DNA of 64,000 nucleotides, taken from contig CM067070.1 of the NCBI GenBank assembly GCA_033980235.1, positions 30,882,094 through 30,946,093 on the forward strand, read 5' to 3'. A program made the translations under genes and the position numbers. Below the pieces are notes generated by a model that did no database searches, was not told where the DNA came from, and was given only the letters and a program-made list of their open reading frames with translations. The stretch's first letter is position 1, and each line of letters begins with the position of its first letter. Below, in pieces: positions 35,594 through 47,270 of the stretch. Source of the DNA: Diadema setosum (taxonomy: Eukaryota > Echinodermata > Echinoidea > Diadematoida > Diadematidae).

Positions 35594-35775
35594 CCATTTC
35601 CATTCTAATCTTTGTATTATGTATATACCTTAGAAACGAAATTCTGTTGTTACTCGTGACCACTTGTACGTTTTCTTTGAAATTGTTATAAATTTGTTCT
35701 GTAAATGTATTGTATATATTTTTTATGTTTATTCAATGGAAATGGAAATAAAATTGAATTGAATTGAATTGAACA

Positions 35776-36340
35776 ATAATATAAGAATACAAAAGTACAT
35801 CAAAATAGTGCGATCTGTGTTATAAGACTGCGTAAACATGTTGTATATTTTCCTGCGTTACTATGATGTTTTTAAATCACGCACCTTCGCATTCAATACA
35901 GTAGGTGGTATATCAGCTTATTCTTAAACTGAAAACGTATGTTTCCAAATTGTACGTAATAGTTTTCAGTAGAATGTACCATCATATGTCATTTATTACT
36001 ATTTGTAAGCATGTTTCGAACCTTAACGTGCACAGTTTGTGCTATCAAGCATGGATTTTGAAAGTAAAGGAACAAAAAAAAAACAAATGAACTTAATATT
36101 GAAATGTAATGCACGGCTTTAATTACTATGCAAAGTTGCATGCAAAGAGTGCTAAGTTTGGAATGTTTCAATTCCTCTGAAAGTGTTATGTTCAAATATC
36201 CTTCAATGAATCAGTTGATCTTTTTAAATCGTTATGATACGTATGCCACACAGTGGTACAGCGCAGTATGGTCCCAATTTTATGGTACCATTTTATGTGA
36301 AGAATAATTTGAAATTTGAAACGATAACCCAGCTGAATCA
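35776..36340. other. Spacer between LINE copies 3 and 4
   Basis: AT-rich; no gene, RNA or clear repeat seen. Confidence 0.4.
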
Positions 36341-38938
36341 TATATGTCTGATTCAATTGAAAGTATTTCTATTGATAAAGTATGGCAGGTGGTAAAAACG
36401 TATTAATAGGAGAAATTTGTAAGCCCCCAAACTGTAATCATTCTGATTTCATCTCAACGTTAGAAATTATTTTAGATTCGCCCTATTTCCGCAACAAACA
36501 CGTGTACATAATGGGAGATTTTAATTTAGACTTACTTGATTATGGTAAGCCACAAACACGTGATTTTTTATACTATGGTATCATCCTCTTTCACTCCTTG
36601 TATTACCAAGCCCACAAGATTATTTGGAGCCCCCGCAACACTGATCGATAACATATTTTTAAACAGCCATGATTATGTTGATCAATGTATCGTTGTTACG
36701 GACATATCAGATCATTTTCCCGTTATAGTTTCTTCCATTTCTACTATACCTGAATCGCATAAACAAAAGGTGTGTAAAAATTTATCGCAATCACGAGTGT
36801 TCTCCGATCATAATATCCAGCTGTTCAAACAAAGTTTATCCGAAATTGTTTGGAATGAGGTTTTTTACTCTACTGATTCAAATGATGCTTATGACAGATT
36901 TATGAATATTTTGGTACCCTTATATCACTCGCATTTCCCTTTGAGAAATCAAAAAGGAAACTACAAAACAGTTCCGCGCTCACCTTGGATAACAAAAGCT
37001 TTACTCAGATCCATAAACAGGAAAAATACTTTGTTTTACAGATATAAATCACGTAATAGAGCTTTGAATAAATCAAAGCCCTATAGACATTAAATATCGG
37101 AATACTCTTACGTCCCTGTTGTGTAAAGCAAAAAAGGATTATTTTTGTTCCTTGTTTGAACAGCACAAGTCAGATGCAAAATCTATTTGGCATGTAATAA
37201 ATAGTGTTATTCATAAACGTATAAATAAGGCTATTATTGATAATATCCTTTGTGAAGGGAAGAATGTAACAGATGATGTGGAAATTGCGGAAGCATTCAA
37301 CTCTTTTTTTTTAAATATTGGTCCGAATCTGGCCCGCAATATTTCATCTGTACACAGACCCTTTCATTCTTATCTACTTATTTCCAATCCACAGTCTTTA
37401 TTTTTCTCCCAGTACTTGAAATAGAGATATTGTCAATTTTTTTTTTTTTAGCGCCCAAGAAGAGTACAGGTCATGATGGGATTTCTAATTACCTCATGAA
37501 ACGTATTGTAAATGAAATACGATCACCATTAGTTCACATTTTGAATTTATCTTTATTAACAGGTATTGTGCCCACTGAAATGAAAATTGCTAAAGTTATC
37601 CCAATGTATAAGAGGGCAGAGAGGATGAGTCAGGAAATTATCGACCAATATCGCTTCTCTCCTCCTTTTCTAAATTACTTGTGAAGGTGGTTTATAATCG
37701 TTTAATCAAATTTGTAAACGAATGTGATATTTTAGTTGATAATCAATTCGGATTCCGGTAAAAACATGCAACCACCCATGCTATATTACTACTAGTTGAG
37801 AAAGTTGTAAGAGCTATAGATACAAAGTCGCATACAGTCGGTCTGTTTCTGGACTACTCCAAGGCCTTTGACACAATAGATCACGAAATTCTTTTGTATA
37901 AACTAAATCATTACGGTATTCGTGGAAAGGCCTTGGAGTGGTTCAGAAGTTATGTTACCTGTCGAACTCAATTTGTTTCCGTACACAATCATGACTCTGA
38001 AATAAACTCGATTTGTTGTGGTGTTCCACAGGGCTTCCTCTTAGGTCCTCTTTTATTCATTTTATATATCAATGACTTCCGGAACTCATCCTCTCTGCTG
38101 TCTTTTCTTCTGTTCGCAGATGATACAAGTCTCTTTTATTCTCACTCAGATCCTTATGTTTTACTCGATTCTTTGAATAATGAACTTAAGCTGGTATTTG
38201 AGTGGATTCAGGCAAATAAATTGTCGCTTTAAATAAGACCAATTATATAGTTTTCAGTAACACAATAAAATCTCTTCCGGGTTTAGTTTTAGTGAACGGT
38301 TTACAGTTAAACTAAATAGATTCAACAAAATTTTTAGGTATTTATATTGACAGTAACCTTTCATGGAAGGTACATGTTGGTTATTTATACAAATTGTTGT
38401 GCAAGAATGTTGGAGTTATTCACAAACTGAAATATCTCTTCCCAAAGCCAATATTGCATTCTCTTTGTGCACATTTATAATTACCTTACTTGAATTACGG
38501 AATCATAGCCTGGGGTAATTGCTCTAAGACTAAAATTGATTCGCTATTTTTCATTCAAAAAAAGGCCTTGCGGATTATAAATCGTGCACAATTTTTTTGA
38601 TCACACTGATGAATTGTTTGTTTCAAGCAAAATGTTAAAAATGTCTGACTTGTACTTGTATCATGTTGGAATTTTTATGTATAAGTTGAATACTGGTAAT
38701 CTTCCTAGTATATTTTCCTCAATGTTTGTTAAAAAACAGTGATATTCATACTTACCCTACAAGACACAGTGAATCCTATCATTTTTCCCCTGTTCGTACA
38801 GTTTTAGCCCTCAAGACAATTACATCGACCGGCCCTTCTTTCTGGAATGAGTTAGATTCGGTTCGGTTGCAATCAAGTTCTTTAAGTTCCTTTAAGCAAA
38901 ATCTCAAAGCCAATTTTCTAAAATCCTATGTTTAATTA
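36341..38938 (+). pseudogene. LINE copy 4 ORF2 remnant
   Basis: Pieces in different frames: 36382-36651 and 36536-37093 (endonuclease, MGDFNLDLL then TDISDHFPV), 37119-37424, 37430-37684, 37894-38232 (ALEWFRSYV, VPQGFLLGPLLF, FADDTS) and 38726-38935. Several frameshifts and in-frame stops separate them. It is the most decayed of the four copies and non-functional. Confidence 0.85.
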
Positions 38939-39175
38939 TTTTGCCGTAATCATTTGAAAATTTCTGCATACTCAAATGATGCCTCGCTCGGATGACTTCA
39001 GTAGTAGATCAACTTGCTACTTTTCTTAGCATTTATACCATAGGTTTAATCAAAAACATCATACTATACTTTGTACATTCTGTAAACGTTATAATATTCT
39101 CGATATCTTGTATTTTTGTATGTTACGTCACTTTTGACATTGATATACTGTACTAAAAGCCTATGTTATATTTTT

Positions 39176-39215
39176 GGAACCCACATCCTACAAGCTTTGC
39201 TTTTTAGTGGGTTCC
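39176..39215 (+). other. LINE copy 4 3' hairpin
   Basis: A perfect 9-bp outer stem, GGAACCCAC with GTGGGTTCC, encloses AAGC-TTT-GCTT at 39192-39202. Confidence 0.85.
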
Positions 39216-39425
39216 TCATATTACACGTCAATTATACATCCTTATACATTTTTTATGAAATTTTGGTTCAAACTGACCTTTGTGTTAAATAAATTTCTTT
39301 TTAAAAATCAAATGGAATATAAAGTTTGTATAAAATGTGGAAAATGGAACATGAGTTTAAAAAAACACATTATGAATATACATGTTACTTTGTATCGATC
39401 TATTGTACAGATTTGTAATGTATTT

Positions 39426-40322
39426 TAGAAAGTTATTTTGGGGTATTTCATTCTGATTTCCATGCAGGAGTTTGAAATTGCTGCAATTTCATCTGCTATT
39501 GATATGTTGTATATGCATATGTCTACGTCAATTAATTGTTCTGTTGTGAATACCACATGGTGGTAGGCCTGCATCATAGTATGGTCTCAATCCAGTTTTG
39601 ATTATCTACATATGTATCTGTAGTCTGGAATATGCTTTTCATTGTAATATTGCGGTGAAATGTTACAATCCCTGCACAGAGTCAATTACTCATTCAACAC
39701 AAATGTATAGAGAAGGACGGCGTGTGTAACTTCTGTTGTCCATACACGTGCTCACTTTGCTCTTGACTATTATGTTATTTTTCGTAATTGCACTACATTT
39801 TACAGTGGACGACACATACAAGTTGTATTTCCAAATAATCTCAGATAACTCAAGTAAGACTTTTGAAACGAGGCAAGGCGAGACAAGATGGGAGCTTTGA
39901 CTCTAAGACTTGGGATAGTTCAGCATTGCAGTTGCATAACGAATAAAAGAGAGCTACCAGAGTATTCAAAATTATTTAAGTATTCAGACGTGTGAAGGCT
40001 ATGACAAACCATTGAAATATGGTGATTTCGAAACTATTTGCCTAGAATACTTATTTCATAAAAACGAAAGCGTAAAAAGGAAAACATCAAAGAGAAAATA
40101 TGGAAAAGGGGGAATTATGGATTGGATAAAGTGGAATATTGTTGTGTGTTTTTATTCATTTAACTCCGCCATCTCACATCTCCGGAGTCTACCTTCTTTA
40201 ATACATTGTATTTACATCCTTTGCAAAACTGAAAGCAGTTGTTACTTGCTTCGTATTCACTCACATATACAGCTATTTATTCAAAATCTATTGGTGACTG
40301 TTGTTAAATTAGCAGTTTCTGG
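39426..40322. other. Intergenic, nothing identified
   Basis: AT-rich; no gene or clear repeat seen. The sequence near 39549-39590 (ACCACATGGTGGTA, ATAGTATGGTCTCAAT) weakly echoes 36245-36280, on the other side of LINE copy 4. Confidence 0.4.
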
Positions 40323-40675
40323 ATGTGTCATGGCGGAATGGATAAAAGCAAACGTCTCTTACTCACGTGATCGTGGTTCGGGTTCGTGGGTTCGAGCCCA
40401 TGCGAGTACCGACATGTTTGCCTCATAGCAAGGCATTTTATCCACACTTCTGCTCTCTAACCTGTCCTGGAGACTAAATGGGTCTCTAGTAGAATAAGAC
40501 TGAATGCTTACTTGGTCATCATGTGTAAAATGGTGACTGGCTGGGAGTGGAGATTGAGCACTGTCAGTGCTGGTTTGAAAAAATGTATTTAGTGACCTGG
40601 GTAATATCAGTGTATGCGTCTTGAGCCTCTACCACAGAGTGGATTTAGGGCAATATAAAGTCATTGTTATGATTA
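40323..40675 (+). mobile_element. tRNA-derived SINE
   Basis: The head resembles a tRNA with a long variable arm (Leu/Ser class): A box TGGCGGAATGG at 40331-40341 and B box GGTTCGAGCCC at 40389-40399, followed by GTACCGACA. A body follows, with AGCAAGGCATTTTATCC and GAGACTAAATGGGTCTC, and an AT-rich tail after AAGTCATTG. The mispaired tRNA body and the attached unrelated 3' part favour a SINE over a working tRNA gene. RNA polymerase III would transcribe such an element from the internal boxes. Confidence 0.75.
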
Positions 40676-41190
40676 ATTATTATTTCATTCAGCATTCTTG
40701 TGTATGATAGCGTAGTTGATGTGTGGAATAAATGTCGAATTGTTAATGAAAAAAAAAATCATAATAACAAAACTTTATTTATAATGTACGTTATTTGTGT
40801 ACATGCAGTTAATGTGAGTGTGTGTACCCAAAGAATGGGTTTTCCAATATACAAAGTTTAAAACACATTGCCTATGTCGCTTTAAGAGATTGACTGTGAC
40901 GTTACAGTGAAAGTATATACAATTCTTTAAACAACAATGGAAAAGTCAAAAACAAGACGTATAGACCCTTGTGTGTGAGTTTCAAAAGCTATATTACAGC
41001 TCACGTGATTCAAGTTGATTTATTTCAGTGCTGAACAACAGCAAAAAATCTGATGAAAAAAAAGAGAAACGAGACAGGGAAGAGAGAGAGAGAGAAAGAG
41101 ATAGAGAGAGCAGTGTGCATGTGAATGGGAGAAAGACTGCAAACATTCAAATACGCATGGACATATGGACACACACTCACACAATATTAT

Positions 41191-41364
41191 ACAAATGATG
41201 CACAGGATAGAGTGTGTTAGTGAAGGTGCGGCGCGCTCGAGAGTATTGACAATGGTGCGACATGCACGAGGCGCAGCCGAGTGCATGTTTGCAACCGTTG
41301 TCAATACTCGAGAGTGAGCCGCACCTTCACTAACGCCACGAAATAATCCTGTGCATCATTTGTT
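41191..41364. repeat. Strong hairpin-forming palindrome
   Basis: Left arm from ACAAATGATGCACAGGAT (41191) through TTAGTGAAGGTGCGGC and CTCGAGAGTATTGACAA; the right arm is its near-complement, ending ATCCTGTGCATCATTTGT (41364). An inner pair GACATGCAC / GTGCATGTTT flanks the centre near 41272. Its GC content is higher than the surroundings. It is probably a foldback transposon or its end. Confidence 0.8.
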
Positions 41365-41830
41365 TTATAAAATGGGTCGAAAACTAACAGCATTATTCAC
41401 GTACCTTTGTGGGTCAATACCAGTCAGCTACATGTAGCACTCGCTCAAAAGTCAAGATGTCCGAAGATGTTCGTCCCATACATTTACGCACGTCGCACTC
41501 GGAAATCCCGCACATAAGTACTGTATGTACGTATAAGAGTATACGTACGCCACGTACTGTTATGCACAAGAAAGGCCGCCGGCTATTGTGGCAGCCCGCG
41601 GCCCGAACTAGAAGTTGTTTGCAGGATTGACAGCGCGTATAGTAGCGCGTGACGCACTTGTAACAACTGATTGAGTGCGCACTGCTAGTGTAAACATTGT
41701 GACGTACGTCAGGCCAGGGAGGTGGAAGAGAGACTCTTCTTAGTGCATACCTGAAGAAAATAATGCACGCACACGTGACTCATTTCAGCGCTTCCAATTG
41801 GCTACATTCTTGAACCCATTTTATAAAACA
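41361..41830. mobile_element. Short-TIR element (MITE-like)
   Basis: 17-bp perfect terminal inverted repeats: TGTTTTATAAAATGGGT at 41361 and ACCCATTTTATAAAACA ending at 41830. The interior is relatively GC-rich and contains no convincing ORF. It abuts the palindrome at 41191-41364, so the two may be one composite element. Confidence 0.65.
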
Positions 41831-42480
41831 TATTATATACATAGGCCTATAAAGTATAAAAGCGTCCAAAGAGGGAACATACGTCTAAAAACGAGGTAAC
41901 TTAAGGGGAATTCGTTCCAGAGGGAATTTTTTGGATTCCCCTTCAGGTTTTGGCAATATTTTCCAAAACCTTATCATTAATCTGGGGCCTTAGGATTACT
42001 CCTCTGCAGGGTAGTGTGAATAGATTGAGGACTGTACCATCACTACAATTTAGGGGAGATTTGCAGGGATGCAAAAATTGGGTGTATATGGGTGAGAATT
42101 TTGAACGATGTACAATTGCCAATTTTCGCACCTTATGACATTCTTTCCCTTAGAACACGCCAGGATGATCTGAGAAACCAGATTTTTTCATGTCATCTCA
42201 AAGATTGGTAAATTTCCTTTCAGGAAATATATGGTTTGGTTAACTTTTGCCTGATATTTTTCATTTGACAAGGACTAAAAGCGTAAAAATACGGTAAAAA
42301 CGCTATTTTCACAATAATTTTTGTTTTTCAAACTAATGATGAGCATTTTTAAGCGTACGTGGCATCTAATATCTGACCATGTTCTGGATCTGACATATCA
42401 TGAGTATGAACCACAAAATTATAAGAACTTTATGAGCACGTATAAAATCACAGAGAACAATTGAAATATCAAAGTCCTAA
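41831..42480. other. Intergenic, nothing identified
   Basis: No gene or clear repeat. Short ORFs here have no supporting features. Confidence 0.4.
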
Positions 42481-42485
42481 ACAGA

Positions 42486-45400
42486 CGAACGTCCGTGGTG
42501 CTTTTATTTCTATCGCTGCTGCAAATTCTACTTTGTTGTCCCAACTGTAATGTATACGAAAATTTGGTGTTCCACCTAATGAACATATCCGGCAAAAATT
42601 GTACGTCTGCTGGCTGTACAAGGGACGTAATATTCTTTTATGCAAAATTATACTCAGTTTTCGTCACGGACGTGCTTCCGCTGTTTTCTACTATAGATCG
42701 TATCCCATTAAACGCTATTGGTGATATTGTTCTGAGTCGTAATCAACTAAGATCTAGCCACACGATAATATGTTTGTTTTGAGTTTATGTCCATCCTTTG
42801 TCAAATAGGAACCGAAATTATATTCTTAGACGAACCTCAGAGAAAAAAAGAACGTCCGTGATGATTAAAACGTTTTCGATTGGGACACCATCTTGCTTTG
42901 ATGACGAAGGTGCATTTTACCTTTGGCTCTCTAGCCGAGGAGCTGTATGTTATTTTTGGAGCGGACTGAGGCTTGTCCGCAGTTTTTGGACCATGCAATT
43001 CACCGAAAACCAAACAAATAATTAATATTTTCTCTGAAAATTCACCTCCTGATCCCCCTCTGAGCAATACATATGTTGTAAGGATGTCAAATTTCTTATA
43101 ATTTGCATTGACAATACCTTTTCAAATTTTTGAAAGAGTTAGGAAGGCTAGGTACTCTATGCGGATTAGTTATCCGTCCGGGAACATGACCCTATCAGTA
43201 GAACGAACGTCCGTGACAATTCCAGCGAACGTCCGTGACGTATTTTGTCCCGAAAGTGTCCTGTATTCTTTAAAACTTTTAGCTCCAATAGCCGCAAATA
43301 AAGTTTTACAAAGTAAACAATGAGTTTAGGGCAGTAGTTTCAGAATTTTTAAGGCGTTATGTGATCATGATGAAGAAACAGTTGAAAATTTACTCACAAT
43401 TTTACTCATGTTTTCCCTCTAATTATACAAAAACAGCTAGACACTGAAAACAAAGTTATAGGAAAATGGAATTTTGCGTAATCTGTAATTTCTGTGCATT
43501 TAAATTTCTTTCTAATGAGGACCTGGAGACAATTTGTACTGTTACAGGTTCTGAAAGTTTCGCTCACGGACGTTCTGTCCGAGAAAGGAAATTGCTGATA
43601 ATTACAAATATATCACTGCACATAAAGTTAATGTTAGTTGAAAATATTACCAAATCACCGAGCCGCTCATACCCAAAAGTGAATAATGTTCAGCACTCAA
43701 TTTACTTGTAATAACAACTGGAAAACGTTTTAGTCACGGATGTTCGTTGGTAGAATAAGTCAATGGATTACATAGTAGGAGAAAGAGGATCAGTGCCACT
43801 TTTTAGTGACAGGTGCGCCAAGTGTTTATCTTTTGAGTATGGTAGCTGCCGTCTCAAACAGAACACATCCAGTTTTGGCCTCCATAACGGACGTTCGCTG
43901 TAATTGTCATGATATTAAATGCCTTAATTCATTCTTATTTTTCTCTTCATGACGATTTTTCTCTCATTCCCTCAATAGCCTGGACATGCTGCGACCAAAC
44001 AGAAAACAGAAACAAAACAAAACAAACCAAAACAAATCCAAAAAGTGCTACGTAATCACATGCAGGATAATGACGGAAGAAGTCTGTAATGGGCATGTGT
44101 TGAATAAAAAATGGAAAAGTTTCAAAAGGACGTGGAAGCAGTTGAATAAAAATGACTGAGAAACAGAGAAGGGATCGAGCTCCAACACACAGTGAAAAGA
44201 ATTGCCAGTGCACTCCTGTTGTACCAAATTCCTCTGGAGAAGTTTTTGTTTGTTTGTTTATGTTTTTTTTATTCATCGAAATACCGTCACAAGCGAACAA
44301 AAATAATGCAGTATACAATTATTGTCTGATGAAAACAAACAAATCCTCCGCTTATCATCACATGGTTTTGTTTTATACTCATCAATGAAAATCAATGTTC
44401 ATTTGTAATTCTTTCCAAGATTTTTTTTTTTTCATTTTACATCTAAGAGACAGAGAGATCGTCAATTTGTTTGTGCTTTTGTGCTTACTTTGAAAACACA
44501 TGTTAAAAAAAGTAATGATTAAGAATAGGTTTAAGGTTGCACTTTGATACGTTCGCTCTTCCTAAGATTCGTTACTCCGATGTCCAAAGGTTTGTTATTC
44601 CGAAAATAAAAAAAAAAAGTTTGTAGTTAATTAAGGAGGTTTGTTATTAAAGATTTTCTTATACCGAAAGTTTGTTAGTCCGAAAAATAAATATTAAGGA
44701 TCATTATTTTAGGTCCGTTCTTCTAAGAGTGGAAAGGGCCTGATATTCGTTTAGGTGAAAACGGTTATTATGAGGTTTTGAAATTTTGAGGATTTTAGTT
44801 GTTAACTTGTTTCTCCACATTTGGATAAGCGAACATGATTTTTCATGTTCCCATTAATAAACCTTTCGATTAACCTTCGGAGATTCCTATCATTTACCGA
44901 ATAAAAAAGCTTCATAATTATACGAACTCTATCAATTTTCGTATTGACAAACTGTATGAATAAGGAGCCTCCGAAATGACGCGCTACAAAATGTTTGTTA
45001 TAACAAACCATATTGCATAATATCGAAGTCACAAAAATCCATCCAAGTAATATGGACTTATTGTGTCTTGTTATGACGAAACTTCGCAGTATCGAACCTA
45101 TTATCATTTCTGACTAATATAATAATACAAATTCTCCTCGGTAACTGTGTGTAACACAAGGAGCAAACATAGAGGGATTTCTTCCCAACGTATTCGTTTG
45201 CCCTCCCCAGCTAAACTTCCTATTTCTATAACGCAGCACATTCCTGTTGTCTTTCTCTGTTAATTATTTGTCATAATTTTAGCTGTGACCATGTTCGTTA
45301 TAAGCAAATTTTGCATTGTAGACTTTAGATAACAAATTTAGGACCTGAATCTTTACTTCATGATAACGAAATTTTGATATATATTCGTTCTCAAGGATGG

Positions 45401-46042
45401 ACTACGTCACTGAGATTACACGTACGTTTGTACGTTCATTTACGAGAGATGGAAAAAATTGTTTCCTTTGATTCCTCAGTATGAAAAGATAAACAAGCTT
45501 ATATAATAAAGAATTGGTAATATCTGTTCAGGATTTTGCAGAGGAGTTTGTTCTCGACATGAAATTGCTGTTTGTTGTGAGTAGAATGCGTTTCCAACTC
45601 AAGAGAGCTGCATCTTGTTTGTTCCGAACGTCCGTGAGCTACATGCGAACCTCCGTGATGAAAACTATGCTATGTTCGTTGGGTTATAGAGACTGCATAG
45701 ATCAGATACATCTTAAAAAGGTATGTTATTATTTGGGAGTGGGGATTGAAGTATGGGATAGTGAAATAAGAGGTCAAAATATTGAGTTTCTGTAAAATGC
45801 GCGTAAAGTGGAGAAAGTGTTTAGCGGAAGAGCAATATTTCAACAGAAACGACGAATTTAGTTAAATCATCAGTTGTCTACCATTACGTACAGGTTAAGA
45901 GTACAAGCTTAATATTCTGCAAGCACGTACACATGTCCCTTAAGATATTTTGTTAGGATTTTGAACTGAATCAGATCTTTGCAAACTATGTTAAATGGTA
46001 TTCAAGTGTATGTGCTGTACTATTCCTCACGGACGTTCGCTG
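42486..46042. repeat. Cluster of CGAACGTCCGTGA motifs
   Basis: Eleven copies, exact or nearly so, of CGAACGTCCGTGA occur in both orientations: forward near 42486, 42850, 43204, 43226, 45625 and 45646; reverse (TCACGGACGTTCG) near 42664, 43564, 43733, 43887 and 46028. Two close pairs are spaced 22 and 21 bp. None is seen elsewhere in the window. The ORFs in the region are short and unrelated, so coding repeats are unlikely. It could be an element with subterminal repeats, a regulatory cluster or a satellite relic. Confidence 0.75.
44540..45370. repeat. TTCGTTAT/CCGAA-rich interspersed repeat
   Basis: Short phrases such as TTTGTTATTCCGAAA and TTGTTAGTCCGAAAA recur at 44560-44700, and related inverted phrases (TTCGTTATAA type) continue to about 45370. 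No coding capacity. It looks like an old foldback element lying between the two halves of the CGAACGTCCGTGA cluster. Confidence 0.5.
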
Positions 46043-46530
46043 CTCTGGACATGGTAAACTTCAACGGTGAATAAAAACTTGTTCCTCTGGGAAAATCCTA
46101 GTATAATTGGGTTCATATTAAAGCTTGAGTTATACTCTTTCAGGTAAGATGAATAATTTGGAGAATCTCCTACTTTTTAAATTTTCCCTTGTTTTGGCTC
46201 AATTGTACATCGTTCAAAATTCTGACCCATATATATATATATTGGATGTGCATGGAAAACGGGTCATTGGGGGAATTCAGGTACAGTATATCTGTTTTTT
46301 GTCTTTTTTTTTCTAAAGAAGAGTTGCATTTTTTCATTAACATACTGAATTTAGTGGTGTAAGACGCATTTTGTGATCTTGTCAGTTCAATTCTGCAATG
46401 AGCCCATAATTAATGCATATTTTTTTCATATAGGGCAATGAAATTATACATACATTTCTGAATATTTCCATGTTTTTGTCAAAATTCCCCTGAATTATCA
46501 CTTCCTCTTCTAGCTAGAAATAGCGCTTTA

Positions 46531-46539
46531 CATATACAA

Positions 46540-46577
<38 letters not shown>

Positions 46578-46600
46578 GTGTATATATATATATATATATA
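46531..46600. repeat. (TA)n microsatellite
   Basis: TA dinucleotides interrupted by ACATGTG, directly left of an inverted repeat. Confidence 0.9.
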
Positions 46601-46607
46601 GTGAGTC

Positions 46608-47035
46608 GCAGTTTGATTTTAGTTCTCAAGCTTTCGTACCCTGCCCTTTATTAAGACTGAGGATCAAAGAAATTGGACAAAATAGTGTTGACGGATACAG
46701 AACATGATATAGATATTGAATATAAAAATGATAATGATCAAGACAATAGTGAAAATAATAACGACTATGATAGAAGCAGAAACAGCAAAAAATAAACAAA
46801 ATTAATAAGTGTGTGTATATGCGTCAATCATTTACATAACATTACATACATTCTTACAACCATAAACAAGCATGCATAAAAAAAACGTACAGACACGTAT
46901 AACCAAACACATGCGCACAGAAATGTACATAAAGATACAAAATATGCACGCACATATACACTTGCAAATCTCTTTCTTTGATCCTCAGTCTTGATAAAGG
47001 GCAGGGCCCGAAAGCTTGAGAATTAAAATCAAACT
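46608..47035. mobile_element. Element with about 65-bp inverted ends
   Basis: The left arm at 46608-46674 (GCAGTTTGATTTTAGTTCTC, CAAGCTTTCG, GGATCAAAGA) is mirrored by the right arm at 46973-47035 (TCTTTGATCCTCAGTCTTGA, CGAAAGCTTG, AAATCAAACTG). The interior is AT-rich and non-coding. It sits between TA microsatellites. Confidence 0.75.
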
Positions 47036-47082
47036 GTGAGAAATCAAGCTACGTCTACCGTCTCTTCCTTACTCTCACCTAT

Positions 47083-47137
47083 ATATATGTGTATATATAT
47101 ACATTTATGTATATGTACATGTATATTATACATATAT

Positions 47138-47181
<44 letters not shown>

Positions 47182-47270
47182 ATATATATGATATACATGT
47201 ACATATACATATAGATGTCATTGATATATATATATACATATATATACATATATATATCATATAAATGTGT
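47083..47270. repeat. TA-rich palindromic microsatellite
   Basis: Long TA runs with symmetric ACATGTACATATAC-type interruptions on both sides. It would readily extrude a cruciform. Confidence 0.85.

Larger units (their letters stand above)
31900..35775 (+). mobile_element. LINE copy 3, ORF2 part, decayed
   Basis: A second-type copy of the same LINE class, with endonuclease and RT regions, a 3' hairpin at 35551-35593 and a (TTGAA)n tail at about 35753-35774. No ORF1 is seen, so it is either 5'-truncated or its 5' part has decayed beyond recognition. Confidence 0.85.
36341..39425 (+). mobile_element. LINE copy 4, 5'-truncated and decayed
   Basis: Similarity to copy 3 starts inside the endonuclease near 36341 and runs through RT to about 38938, with the shared hairpin at 39176-39215. 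The exact 3' end is unclear, with no neat simple-repeat tail. It is closest in wording to copy 3 (both have ALEWFRSY and SLLGPLLF-like or FLLGPLLF segments), so the two copies probably belong to one family, distinct from copies 1 and 2. Confidence 0.8.

Noticed and set aside
42495..43711. Several ORFs of 70-95 codons around the CGAACGTCCGTGA motifs
   Set aside because: They share only the translation of the motif (RTSV) in different frames. They have no common domain, and splice-phase support is absent. The repeat acts at DNA level, so I do not call coding exons.
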